From contig WPIO01000072.1 in assembly GCA_009760855.2 (NCBI GenBank), forward strand, positions 728,501-792,500: a stretch of DNA of 64,000 nt. Direction: 5' to 3'. A program made the position numbers and the translations under genes. Below the pieces are notes generated by a model. It made no database searches and was not told where the DNA came from. It worked only from the letters and a program-made list of their open reading frames with translations. Position 1 is the stretch's first letter; the number at the start of each line of letters is the position of its first letter. This stretch comes from Cristatella mucedo (Eukaryota; Bryozoa; Phylactolaemata; Cristatellidae). Of this stretch, positions 23,870 to 34,501 are shown in pieces.

Positions 23870-23923
23870 TCGCAAGCCTCCTCGTTGCTGCGTGCTGCTC
23901 CGCTGCACCGAGGAGGCTTGCGA
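23870..23923. repeat. Perfect hairpin, 15-bp arms
   Basis: Arms 23870-23884 and 23909-23923 are exact reverse complements around a 24-base GC-rich loop. It begins where a lineage B tail would be expected to enter its ATT repeats. Confidence 0.88.
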
Positions 23924-24069
23924 CCCGAGTGCGTTAGCGCCTTACCAACAAGTCGCTAGAAGCGATTCCAAGGCTCGCGGCTTCACTCGTATTTGTCGCA
24001 CATCGGCTGAGACGCGCCGTTACGAGCGCCGCGCTTGCGGCCAAGTTCCGTCCGGGCATGAAAGCCATT

Positions 24070-24404
24070 ACACCCCTTTGTAACAAGCCCTCTGCACGTG
24101 AGTTTGCATGTGTGCGTGCGTGTGCGGTGGTTGTGTTGGGGGCAACAGCTCAGGTGCTGTTCGAAATGTTTCCCCGGTTGCAGTGGCGCGCCGAGGACGC
24201 CCGACTTTAGACTCACTCGTTCGCCTCTGAAACGCAGTCGGCACGGTCTCTAGATATGAATTTGTCACTGTACGAAAGAGAGTCCTGCACGGTGATTAGG
24301 CGCTTTCCTTCGGCTCGCAGCCTCGAGACGGGAGGAATCTGATCAATTTGCAGATAGGGCGATATGTATTCCTTGAGCGCAAGGAGCATACAAGTGCGAC
24401 TTGG

Positions 24405-24445
<41 letters not shown>

Positions 24446-27227
24446 AGTAGTACGACAATTTGAATAGAGGTCACTGATGAGGCCGTTGGGGCAGCGCTCG
24501 TTCGGCACGCAGACTCAGTCTGCCTGCAGAAGAGGCTGCCGTTTCCTTATTAAAGAACCTGAAGTACTTAATTGAGAAGAGGTGCTTAGCGATGGCCGCC
24601 GGGCAGAGCACTTGTGTGTGCCATAACGCGGTTTGTCTCTATAGGGAGTTACCCGGGGCTCGAAGGCTGCTTAAGAGACGTTTTTTCGGCGGCTCAGCTT
24701 CTGCCCTCTAGTATTGAGCATGAATACTGCTCGTGTGTGGCTAAAAGCTAAAATAGGATTATACTGCTCGGAAGAAATGCTGGCAAAATTATGTTTTTAA
24801 TTAGTTCTGTAGGAGGTTGAAAAGTGACAACGTACGGGTGTAACAGTGGCAAGTCGCATAGGATCTATAGTATTTAGCTGTGTCTTACTTTTTGCGTTTA
24901 GAACGGGACCGAAGCAGCGCCAAATGGCCAATAACTTTGAGCCTTCAGTCTCCCTCTGCTCTGCTCTGGTCCGTGGGGCCTGGCCGCCTGTGTCTCAGGG
25001 CTACTCTAATAGCTTGTCGGACGGCATGCTTTCGGCGCATGGATTCTTCAGGTCTTTCTGGTGGGGAGTTCGCAAGCACTTTTTAGGTGAAGGCTAGAAA
25101 GGGTCCTAAAGCGGTTCACCTTCCTTCAGTTCGCACAAATGATCGGTTTCTGGATGGGGGCTCTCTATTTTCAGGGAATGATCACCAACCTGAATGTACA
25201 CCTGAACATGTACACATCTTAACAGTAGTTGAAAGAAATCGTATACCGATAGCCCGAAGAGCCTCGAATAATTTTCCAATTACTCGTACAAATAGTCCTG
25301 GGTGTTCCAAATAGCTATAAACTTTAGTGCGTCCGAACAGCTTCGGCTAATACGCAATGCTGACAGTAGGGATAATACGCTGAGACTGCAATGTGCCCCA
25401 AGAGTTGCAAACTTCAGCAAATTCTGATTCTGATGCAAATTCTGATTACGGATCTGCTTTGCTTCTACTTGGTCCTGCTGAGTTATCTTTTGCATTCGCG
25501 TGAGATACCGCGGACCTGCTTCGCCATCTTCTCTCGACAGTTGTGCGAGCAAGCACTTGTGCAAACGGCTAAAACGCTCAAACTTGCATGCTGGTAGATT
25601 CTATACGGACAGCAAGCAGCTCCAGGTCTTTGCAGACTTCAGTGCGCATTCATTTTACAACATGCGCCCCATTTCGTCTCCCTGCCGTCCTGTTGAGTTG
25701 AGTTCTTGTGTGAGTCCTGCTGAGCTCCCCCCTCCCAGATTTTTCTGGGTGCATCCGATGGGTGCTCGCGAGAACTTACTGTTTCTACTGAGAGGAGGGG
25801 AGACGCACGCGCAGCTGAGGAAGAGAGGCGATTCCAGACGGTGTCTGACCGCTAATAACCTCATGAACGAGCGAGCTGCTAACCTCTGACAGCGATGGCT
25901 TCTAGGCACGCTAAAGCGCTCGGCCGAGATGCACTACGAGGCTCTCAAAATCGCCGCGAGAACTTTCTTAGCGTGCCGAAAAATGCCTCCGGACAGTGCA
26001 CCTTTGGCATCGAGCTTCAAGCTCTGGCAATTGCAAGAGTTAAACTAGCGGCAAAAGTGAGAGTAGTTGAAATTGAAATTTATAAGAGCTAAAATAAGAA
26101 GATGTTTGAGCCTTTCCAAGTGGACTTTCAAGTGATGTCCTCGACGTCGCGCTGCACCCCTCGAGTTGGATGTGCGAGCCCCTCCCCCTATAAAAATCCT
26201 GGCAACGTCTTGGGCGGCACCGGTAGTTTGCCGAAAACAAAACACTATGCCGAAATGTATACTGTCGGATGGATACGTCGACGCTCTGAAAGACAATCGT
26301 CTTTTAATGCCGACAGCTTTAGTACAGAGAGCAGAAGAAGAGTTAAGCAAACAGGAGCATCTATCCAGCCCGAACGGCGGACGAAAGGAGTAAGAGTAGA
26401 CAGGTTCCGACAGTCGCTAGGTCAGATGAACATATAGCGCCAGCCAGCCGGTGTGCGGCTGAGCTGAGGCTGACAACCGCTCACGCCAGCTAAGCCGGCC
26501 TGGTTGATGAATGGGGGTGTCAGGTGGGTTGAGCTGAGTTTCGGGCTGAGAGCCGCCGTGCTGGCCGCAGCTTCGGCTGTAAATAAACTGAAGGTCAAGT
26601 TGATTGGCCGACGGCCGCAGCTACACCCTACTCCTGTCTGCGAAAGGGCGAGTCGGAGCGCTACCCCGTACAAAGCACTCGTGCCGGCCGGCCGCGACGG
26701 CTGCACGCTTGGCTCCGAGCTCAGGATCGCCTCTTCTTGGCCGAGCAGCGAGGCGTATTTTTCGCACTAGGATTATTCTGCAGGATTACAAATGAAGCCC
26801 ACTTTTAATTTACTTGACACCGGCAGCCGATAATAAGGCAAGAAAGCGTACTTTTATGGAGGACTAGACCTAGGCTTTTTGAAATATTAGAATTGTTTTT
26901 TATTTAACCTGCATAAAAGCATTAGAAACCCGTCTATTTTTTAATGATTCTCCTTAACACTGGTATTAAGTCCTGGCGGAAGTTGAGAAGTAGTCTTACA
27001 TTGTGAGCTTACATTGTGAGCTGCATCATTTTCATTAGCGTTCGGTTGTCATAGTAGAAGAACGAGCTCCTTTGAACTGTACCAGCTTTCGGTGAATTCC
27101 AGTCGCATCACCAGACGTGAAAAATTGATAAATAAAACTGGCAAAGATCGCATCCAATAGGTTCAAGAAGTATCGACTCTAAAGCAAGATAAAAATCTCG
27201 GGTTAAACCAGACAAAAGTGCAGTGCT
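24070..27227. other. Intergenic, mostly unrecognised
   Basis: Contains a (CT)n tract at 24410-24441 and a GC-rich patch at about 26440-26770 that encodes an alanine-rich ORF but no recognised domain. A 10-bp inverted pair GGCACGCTAA/TTAGCGTGCC lies at about 25906 and 25967. No gene supported. Confidence 0.4.
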
Positions 27228-27366
27228 ACTCTGCAGCCTCACTTAATAGCGACAGAAAAGCATCGCCGTCGATTGTACCACCCTCGCTTGCAGGAGGAAC
27301 TCGAACCCACCACGACCGGAGTCCTAAAACTCAAGCACCTTGTCGGGTGGGCTAAGAACCTGGATA
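27228..27366 (-). mobile_element. SINE-1-related, diverged
   Basis: The minus strand shows GGGTTCGAGTTCCTCC as a degenerate B box and GGTGCTTGAG in the head, with a truncated TTTTCTGTCGCTATTAAG tail. Confidence 0.6.
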
Positions 27367-27854
27367 CACTTGAACAATCCTTCTCAGCTGCTAAGACTTT
27401 GAACGACATCTATCTATCCATTGGAATTGACTAGTAGTTCATAAACACTACAGGAAACGTAATGGGCGAGAGCGAATCTCACTAGCTTACTCAGATCGCC
27501 CTCGAACATGCAATGTGCGCCCATCGAAGCTGCTATGGCAATGGGCGCCACAAATTTGGGCTTTGCAGACAGCGAAGCTTTGAATAATCAGCAAAAATCC
27601 GAGCTCCCCAAAACGTGCGCTTGGTAGTTTCGCTTTGCACGCTTCACCGATTGCCAACTGGCGAATTCCTTAGGACACGAGGGCAAGCTGACAGGGTCTC
27701 CCATACGCAGGCTGCATGCAATCTGAGTCTGACCGCGCTGGGTCCCTTCTCTGTGGGTCTGACCACTCACAGAGGCAACACAGGCGGTGTGCCGAAAATT
27801 GGCCCTACTCTGAACGAGTCGCCTCGGTAATGCTTCGGTAAGTCTTTGGTGCCT

Positions 27855-29480
27855 TGGATTATAATGATAATGCACTTGATAAATCGCCCTCAGAGAACTT
27901 AATCTCTCTCTCTAGGCGCTTTACATTTGCTGCAAAGGAAAATGCAATTGAATGGTGAGTAAAATCATGCTTAATAAACAAACAAAATGAATAACATGGT
28001 TAGGGTGACATGCACAGGGTCAGCATGCAAATGTGGTTAGTGGCAGCATGCACAGTGTCAGCACGAATAAGCACATGAAGGACGAATAACAGGGACCCAC
28101 TAAATGCTGTCCTAAATAGGTGTGTTTTTAAAATCTTTTTAAATGTGGTCAGGTCAGGGGATGTTCTGACGCAGGTCGGGAAGAAGTTCCAGGCTTTGAG
28201 AGCATACGAACTAAATGCACGGTCTCCAAAGGATTTGAGGTTTGTACGGGGTATTTGTAGACTTTGGATTCCGAAAAGCGGTTGGTACGATGCTTGGCCT
28301 GATGGGGTAGTTTATCTGAGAGATAAGCTGGAGCCAAAGAATGAAGTGACCTAAAAGTGAGCGACAAAACCTTGAAGTCAATCCGTTGCTTGACTGGTAG
28401 CCAGTGCAGGTCGGCGAGAAGTGGAGTAATGTGGCAACTGCGACGCTCACGACAGACAAGCCTAGCTGCGGAGTTTTGCACCAGCTGCAATCGCCTGATC
28501 GCACATGCCGGTAGGCCAGCGAGCAGTGAGTTGCAGAAGTCGAGACGGGATGCTACCCATGTCTGCATTCCTAAGTAGGTTGTTGTATACCCTAAGCAAT
28601 GCTGACTCTGTGGAGTGATTAGCTCTAAAGCCAGACTGGAACTTACCAGCAAGGTGTGAGGTTTCGATATATGAGTTTAGCTGGTCCGCCACGACCCGTT
28701 CCAGTGTCTTTGATAGGAATGGTAGAAGGGAGACTGGGCGGTAGTTGCTTAAGTTCTCTTGGTCTAGTGCCGATTTCTTGAGAAGTGGCCTGACTACAGC
28801 TTTTTTGAAAGGTGCTGGGACATAACCTGAGGCTAATGACATATTAATGATGTTAGTTATGCATGGCAGCAGCAGATCAATGCAACGTAGGAGCAGGACA
28901 GTGGGAATAGGGTCCAGAGGACTTGTTGTCTTCTTTGACTGAGATACGAACTTCAGGACGAGATCACTAGTGACCTGCTTAAATGTAGACTTTGAGGTGC
29001 AGCCAGGAATCGGGGAATAGCATTCTAGGGGGATGTTGTCATCGCAGGGATGGATTCCCTGATCTTGTCCATCTTCTGCACAAAGAATTGAGAGAAGCGA
29101 TCGGCTAGATTATCGCAAGGATCATCAGGTAAGGAGCTAACCTGGGAGCGGTTGAGGAGATGGTTAATCGTCGACATCAGCATTTTTGAATTGTGCATTT
29201 GTGATTCAACAATGTTTCTATAGAATCTAGACTTCGCCTTTGCTAGGATCGATTGGTACGACCTACAGTAGTCTTCATATGCCTGTCGATGGACAGACAG
29301 TCCAGATCTTTTGTATGCTTTTTCACGCTTTCGCTTAGTAGAACTGGCTAGTTTAATGTCTATGGTAAACCAGAGGCCGTCTGGGCGGGGGCGCACAGTG
29401 CACTTTGTCAGAGGTGCAAACTCGTCGAGCGTGTCAGCTAGTGTCGTGTCGCCCAAGACTGCTAGTCAGAAGGTCCAAGA
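27855..29480 (-). mobile_element. LINE lineage B, 5'-truncated and internally deleted
   Basis: On the minus strand: the linker before RT (TINHLLNRSQVSSLP, FSQFFVQKMDKIRESIP; 29456-29025), RT motifs (SNYRPVSLLPFLSKTLERVV, FRANHSTESALL; 28842-28560), then an abrupt jump to VASRLDFCNSLLAGLPACAI, LLADLHWLPVKQRIDFKVLS and the 3' UTR with tail at about 27860. The catalytic RT core including the YADD box is missing between about 28550 and 28570, by comparison with 52722-53445. Frame breaks are also present. Confidence 0.88.
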
Positions 29481-29649
29481 TGGAAGTTGGAGAAGCTGAG
29501 CATGTCTCTACTTAGTGGCCAAGACAAGACCAACAGAAGCCACGAACGAGCAACCAATCGTAGGCGACGTCGAGGGCTCGCCTTCTTCAACGCCTTGAAA
29601 TGCATGGCGGACGACACGACAGGCGAAAGCGTCGATGCGTTCCGCGAGA

Positions 29650-30135
29650 GCTCGGACGTTGCTACAGCGCAAACTTCTTACGCTGATCCACAAGGCCCGC
29701 CACGGCTTAGCTCCTCCATACCTAGCTGAACTGCTGCACCAGTCTTAGCTTCCTTGTGCCCTCAGGTCCTTTATGGACAGTAAATTAGCTGTTCCATTCC
29801 CCCCACCCGCTTAGAGACCGTTGGCGGCAGAAGCTTCAGCTCTGCAGGTCCGAGACTGTGGAACTCGCTTCCCCAATTCTTACGAAACGACAACTACTCT
29901 CCCGCTGCCGACTATGGATCATTCTTTTCAGCGGCCCTGAGCTGCTACTTCCATGCCTATCGCTACCTCAACTGCTCTCCCGACTCTGCTTTGCTTCCCA
30001 CCTTCTCTTTGTTGCGTGAGATGGAGTATGTTGGCCACCGAATGCGTACCAAAAGCCGCTTAGGCTGTGAGTTCGCTAGACAAAACTCTCCTGCGTAACA
30101 CCCAACTAGTCTTTGTGGAGTTACAGACGGAGATC
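29650..30135 (+). mobile_element. LINE lineage A, 3' end
   Basis: Plus strand: LTLIHKARHGLAPPYLAELL-type coding end, [13 protein letters not shown], then CTTTCTCTTTGTTGCGTGAG and a tail ending ACAGACGGAGATC. It lies next to the opposite-strand lineage B element. Confidence 0.82.
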
Positions 30136-30412
30136 AATTGTATTGCTGCGAAACATTGATAGGGATAGGTAGCGAACCGAGATGCAGTACACATAGCTCT
30201 CGTTTCACCAGTGGTTTATTGTAGAGTATTTCCTACCGAAAGCAATTCTTCCACGATCACTCTGCGGCTGTAGGTAGTCGGCATGATCAATGCAGTAATA
30301 CCTAAGGTACAACGACCTTGTAAACTTCCTACGAGTATGGCGAGCAAGGAAAGGAGTGGCATAGAGGCTGCAGAATGGAATTCCTAAAAAGGAAGTGCTA
30401 TTGTCGACAGAC

Positions 30413-30420
30413 GAGCAGAA

Positions 30421-30453
<33 letters not shown>

Positions 30454-30476
30454 GTATATATATATATATTCTGCTC
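30413..30476. repeat. AT palindrome with unique flanks
   Basis: GAGCAGAA and its exact complement TTCTGCTC flank a (TA)n core of about 48 bases, giving one self-complementary block of 64 bases. Confidence 0.9.
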
Positions 30477-30552
30477 TTTGAGATATAGATATATCTCGAA
30501 ATATACCTCAGAATATATATATATATATATAAAATTATATATAAGATATATA

Positions 30553-30582
30553 TTTTTCTGAGAGATATATATCTCAGAAAAA
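30553..30582. repeat. Perfect hairpin, 11-bp arms
   Basis: TTTTTCTGAGA (30553-30563) pairs exactly with TCTCAGAAAAA (30572-30582) around an 8-base AT loop. A further GAGATATA/TATATCTC foldback lies just upstream near 30480. Confidence 0.85.
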
Positions 30583-30689
30583 GCTTCAAACTTTGCAAGT
30601 AGACTTGTCTCTGGTTTTAAAGACCTACTCACTACACTGAGTCAGCATTACTCCAGGCACATATCTACATTTTCTGGAATGCAAATGTA

Positions 30690-30960
30690 GGTAGAGTACC
30701 TCTGCTGGTTTTGCCGGATCTTTTGGCAGCGTTGAATACTATTGATGCCCAATGTCTCCAGAAGTCTCTCATTTCGCCTGGACGTCACAGGCACTGCTCT
30801 GCAATGGCTTCTATCCCACCTCAGTGCGAGAGCTTTAATGTCAACGGGCAACACTCATCTGAAAGGCCTCTTAGTACAGGGTACCCTAGGTTTCTGTGCT
30901 GGTTCCACTTCTTGTCACAAGCTCAACGTGCAGAAGTTCCCAAAAAACTAGACAGGCTGG
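30690..30960 (+). mobile_element. LINE RT fragment (frameshifted)
   Basis: Across two frames the plus strand reads LLAALNTIDAQCL, then LDVTGTALQWLLSHLSARA, matching the [16 protein letters not shown] and TALQWFKSYLSGR segments of L2/CR1-like RT. No YADD box follows. Confidence 0.6.
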
Positions 30961-31302
30961 GGTTGCAAGGGCAAGACCCGAGCCGAGCCGCCACTCCAGT
31001 GCACAGCCGCCATGCTCACCGAAAAGTGCACAGCTCTCGGAAAATACCCTGTAAAACTTTCAGTCATTTCACACGCGCACTGATTTAGAGTCATGGTTAA
31101 ACATGTTACGGTGCAAACTTGATTAGCTAAACGAGTTACGCTCGTAAGAGGCTATGCCACCACAACATCAATCAGCATATGGGGTGGTATCGATTTTGCT
31201 ATCGTCACGAATAATTCCTGAGATGTAGTGCCAGAAGGGATTATATGTATACTCTCATTTTGGTCGATGTAATCGCCAAGCACAATCCAGGCTTTCATTT
31301 TG

Positions 31303-31445
31303 GCCGAGTGGTTAAGGTGCTCGCCTTTAACGACCGAAGTCAAGGTGAATGTAGTGATGGCCGAGCTCGTGGGCTCTAGCCGCGTGACCTATGCGAAGCG
31401 CCTGAATTATAAATTAAGTTCTCTTAGGCGGCTAGACAAATGAAC
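31303..31445 (+). mobile_element. SINE-2, tRNA-derived
   Basis: The head TGGCCGAGTGGTTAAGGTGC is a Leu/Ser-type tRNA A-box region, with a GTGGGCTCTAGCC B-box-like element, then GCGCCTGAAT and TTAAGTTCTCTTAGGCGGC. It is interrupted relative to 43569-43725 by a partial duplication of GATGGCCGAG. Confidence 0.7.
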
Positions 31446-31589
31446 TATATTTTTATGCAGCTAACACACAGCTGTAACTGTATTTTGAACCCTCTCTGGT
31501 TTCAAGCGATCTCTTAATCAATTGAAATCGCATCAAATAGCTCATTTCCCTTGCTGCATGGATTGGTGGCATTCGTTCTTAGATCAGAC

Positions 31590-32515
31590 CTTCTCTAACT
31601 TTCTCAAATTTACTGACTATAAAACCAACTTACTACGCATCAAAGCTAATGTTACTCAGAAAATAGGAAACCTTTCCTTTAAAATGGGCTTCCTCAGCAT
31701 ATCCCCTGCAGCGTCTGCCTGAATTCTGGGTGTCCTGTTCGGGAGTGACCTTTCACTTGACGAGTACATTAGCTAAGTCTGCCACCTGCTAAGTCTACCA
31801 CCTATTGCCTATGCAACATGTTAAAATTTGGGCCTGCTTAGACAGGAATCACACGTCCGAGTTGGTCCATGCATTAGTGAGATCCAGTCTCGACTTCTGT
31901 AGCTCACTACTTGCTGGTCCACACGCCTGTGCATTAAGGTGCTAGCAGTCGTTGCGAAGTTATGCAGCCAGGCTTGTCTGACGTGAATTCGCAATTGTCA
32001 CTGGTGGACGCAGGTGCCACTGTCGTGAAACGTCACAGTTGCCGTTAAAACTGTATACCTCTTCTCACCGACCAGCACTGGCTCCCCATCAAGCTGCGAA
32101 TCGACTTCCAAGTTGTTATCACTCAGCTTTAGATGCCTTTAGGTTTTGCTCCAGCTTAACTATCCGCACTACTTACCAACCAAGCGAGGCCGCGTACCAC
32201 CAGTTCTTTTGACTCGAATCATGTAGCTATTCCTCAAGCCAACGTAAAATCCTTTTTAGATCCTTGCTCTAGTTCGTATGCGTCCAAAGCGTGGAACTCA
32301 CTACCAAATGACGACATCCCCGGACGTGACGTCTAAAAAGAAGCTAAAAAAGCACCACTTTCTCACAGCATTAACTTGATCCGTGTGAACTGCCCTCTGT
32401 GTGCTTCTGCGTGCTTACGCTGCTCATGTAATGGCTACCGTATTGGCATGCTTCATTTACAGCAAAGGTAACGTGACTAAAAAGAGATTTAGTCCTCTGA
32501 GGGCGCATGTCTTAT
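31590..32515 (+). mobile_element. LINE lineage B, 3' half
   Basis: Plus strand: TDYKTNLLRIKANVTQKIGN, ILGVLFGSDLSLDEY, then a degraded CNSLL region, a LPIKLRIDF-type motif and the 3' UTR ending CTCTGAGGGCGCATGTCTTATT. Many stops. Confidence 0.75.
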
Positions 32516-34435
32516 TATCAAAAAATCATTACTTCACATGGGCTATTGGAGCAAGGGCCAGAGTCTAAGACCTTCACAACGCTTGCATTACTAATAGTAT
32601 TTAATTATCTTCGAACAGCCACTGCAGTAAGTAACTCTACGCTTGATGAGGAACAGAACACCCTGATTACCTGGGCAGGTACCTACCGGGACGCTCCATA
32701 CATTTACTTAAGCCCAGACAGTCGCTGAACCGGAACCTAAACTACGATCGCCTCTCGCTGCTCACACTATTGCACCTTTCGCCAGGGCTTCTTCTGAAGA
32801 TTTGACTTAGTAAGTACAGGTATAGATATTAAGGCCTCGTGGGCACAGCACTAATAGCAGATGACATGGGCCTGAATTCTCCTTTAGGCTCCTCTCCAGG
32901 CTAAAAAGCTTTTTGATGCTGCTTATTCCAAACTTGACACCTATATATTTTAAACCCATAGTTGACTAAAGAACCATACAAGAACAATGTTGAGATCCTC
33001 TCATTCAAGCATCTCATAGATATATCTGCTGCATGCCGGCAATACAAAAACTGATTGTTTAATGACTAAAACCCTGGGCTTCCACCACAAAGGTGCTGGG
33101 CAAATAACACTGGCAATCCACCCCAAGAATCCGACTTAATGGGTTTCGCAGTTATGTTCCTGGGATATTTCTTGCCAGGGGCAAGAACTACACAGATGGC
33201 CCCACCCTTCCTGCAGTATCTGGCGCCCCCATGATCCAGCCCCCGAGGACATATGTCGCCCTGCCCCCTTCGTACCCCACTGGGGTTGGGTCAAATTTGC
33301 AACTGATTACAGATAATATGGTCACTGGATCGAAAGGCAAGAGTGGCATTAGCAAGTACTTCAGCAAGTCATTTAATTCATCTCAAAATGTACAAAAATA
33401 GACAGCACATTGTGTACATGACTTAAACAAATCTAGTGGCCAATCCTTTTCTACCAAAATAACGCTTGACAAAGGCTTAATATAGATAGCAAGGCATCTA
33501 GCAGGCGTCCGGCTTAGATTCTGAATGGCAACAAGCTTTGTACACGACATTTTCCCGAGGGGGAGATCCACATGCGTGTTTCACGACTACAACGACTATA
33601 CAGACTCACGAAAACTTAAGAACGAATAAGAGTATGTAGAACGACGATAAGATATCAGAAAGAATCCGAATAAAAGCAGTGGCGAGCCTGCAATGAGGCA
33701 GCTGCGATTGAACGTCGCTATGAACTGTCGCCGTGATGCAGCTTCCTATGCACACCACCCTGTGAGTGAGCTAGCGAGAACGCTCACGAATGCACCAGCC
33801 CCTCCCTGCATCAACATGGCTACCGAACTCATTTGTACACCTGCCCACACAGGGGCAGTGAATGCTCCAGTTGCGTTCAAAAGGGAGAAAAATGATAGAA
33901 ACCTAATCTAAATATTCCAGTATGAACACACTTATTTGAGGTGGGGCAAGCTCCCCGGTGCAACTCGCTGTATGAACACTGTGCCTCTACTGTCGCAGCA
34001 AGCAGCAGACCAGAATATACGCTCCAGCTGCAGCCGCACAGAGTACTGCACGGGTGCAGATCAGGCGAGCATGTGTGGCGGCTGTGTATCTGGCGGCTGT
34101 GTGTCTGCTGAAAGTCCGATTAGCCGCCGTGCGTCAGCATACTCTCACCAATTCCGAGCCTCACGAAATGCCGAGGAGAGGCTGCCTCGGCGGCAGTGGA
34201 CAAGGGCGGAGCTACGTTGCTGCATGTGCCACCCCCCCTTTTCTGCGTGTTCTCGCCGAGGCCAATCCACAAATTTGCACACGCCCGGAGTTGAGATAGA
34301 CGGCCAACTATAGCAGCACGTCCAGCAGTACGTAGTGAAGCAGCGTGCAGAGTCAGTTCTTCTGTGATAGGCATGCGGAAGGAAGAGGTCGCTTCGTCTT
34401 GGCCTCTTTGCTTAGCCAAGCCATGTCTGCGGCCT
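32516..34435. other. Intergenic and presumed CTDSPL2 3' UTR, unrecognised
   Basis: Bases just below 34436 should be 3' UTR of the minus-strand phosphatase gene. An ATTAAA on the minus strand near 33371 is a distant candidate polyadenylation signal. No other gene or repeat recognised. Confidence 0.35.
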
Positions 34436-34501
34436 TCAGTCCTTTGGAAGCAACTCTCGAAGGTGGTACTTATCCTTTAATACGAGCCTGACGTCGCGAT
34501 T
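34436..34501 (-). CDS. CTDSPL2: CTDSPL2 last exon
   Basis: 21 codons plus TGA. NRDVRL and [11 protein letters not shown] match the family C-terminus. The acceptor is GTTGAAG, with phase 0 entry. Confidence 0.88.
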   Translation of the reverse strand, partial: NRDVRLVLKDKYHLRELLPKD

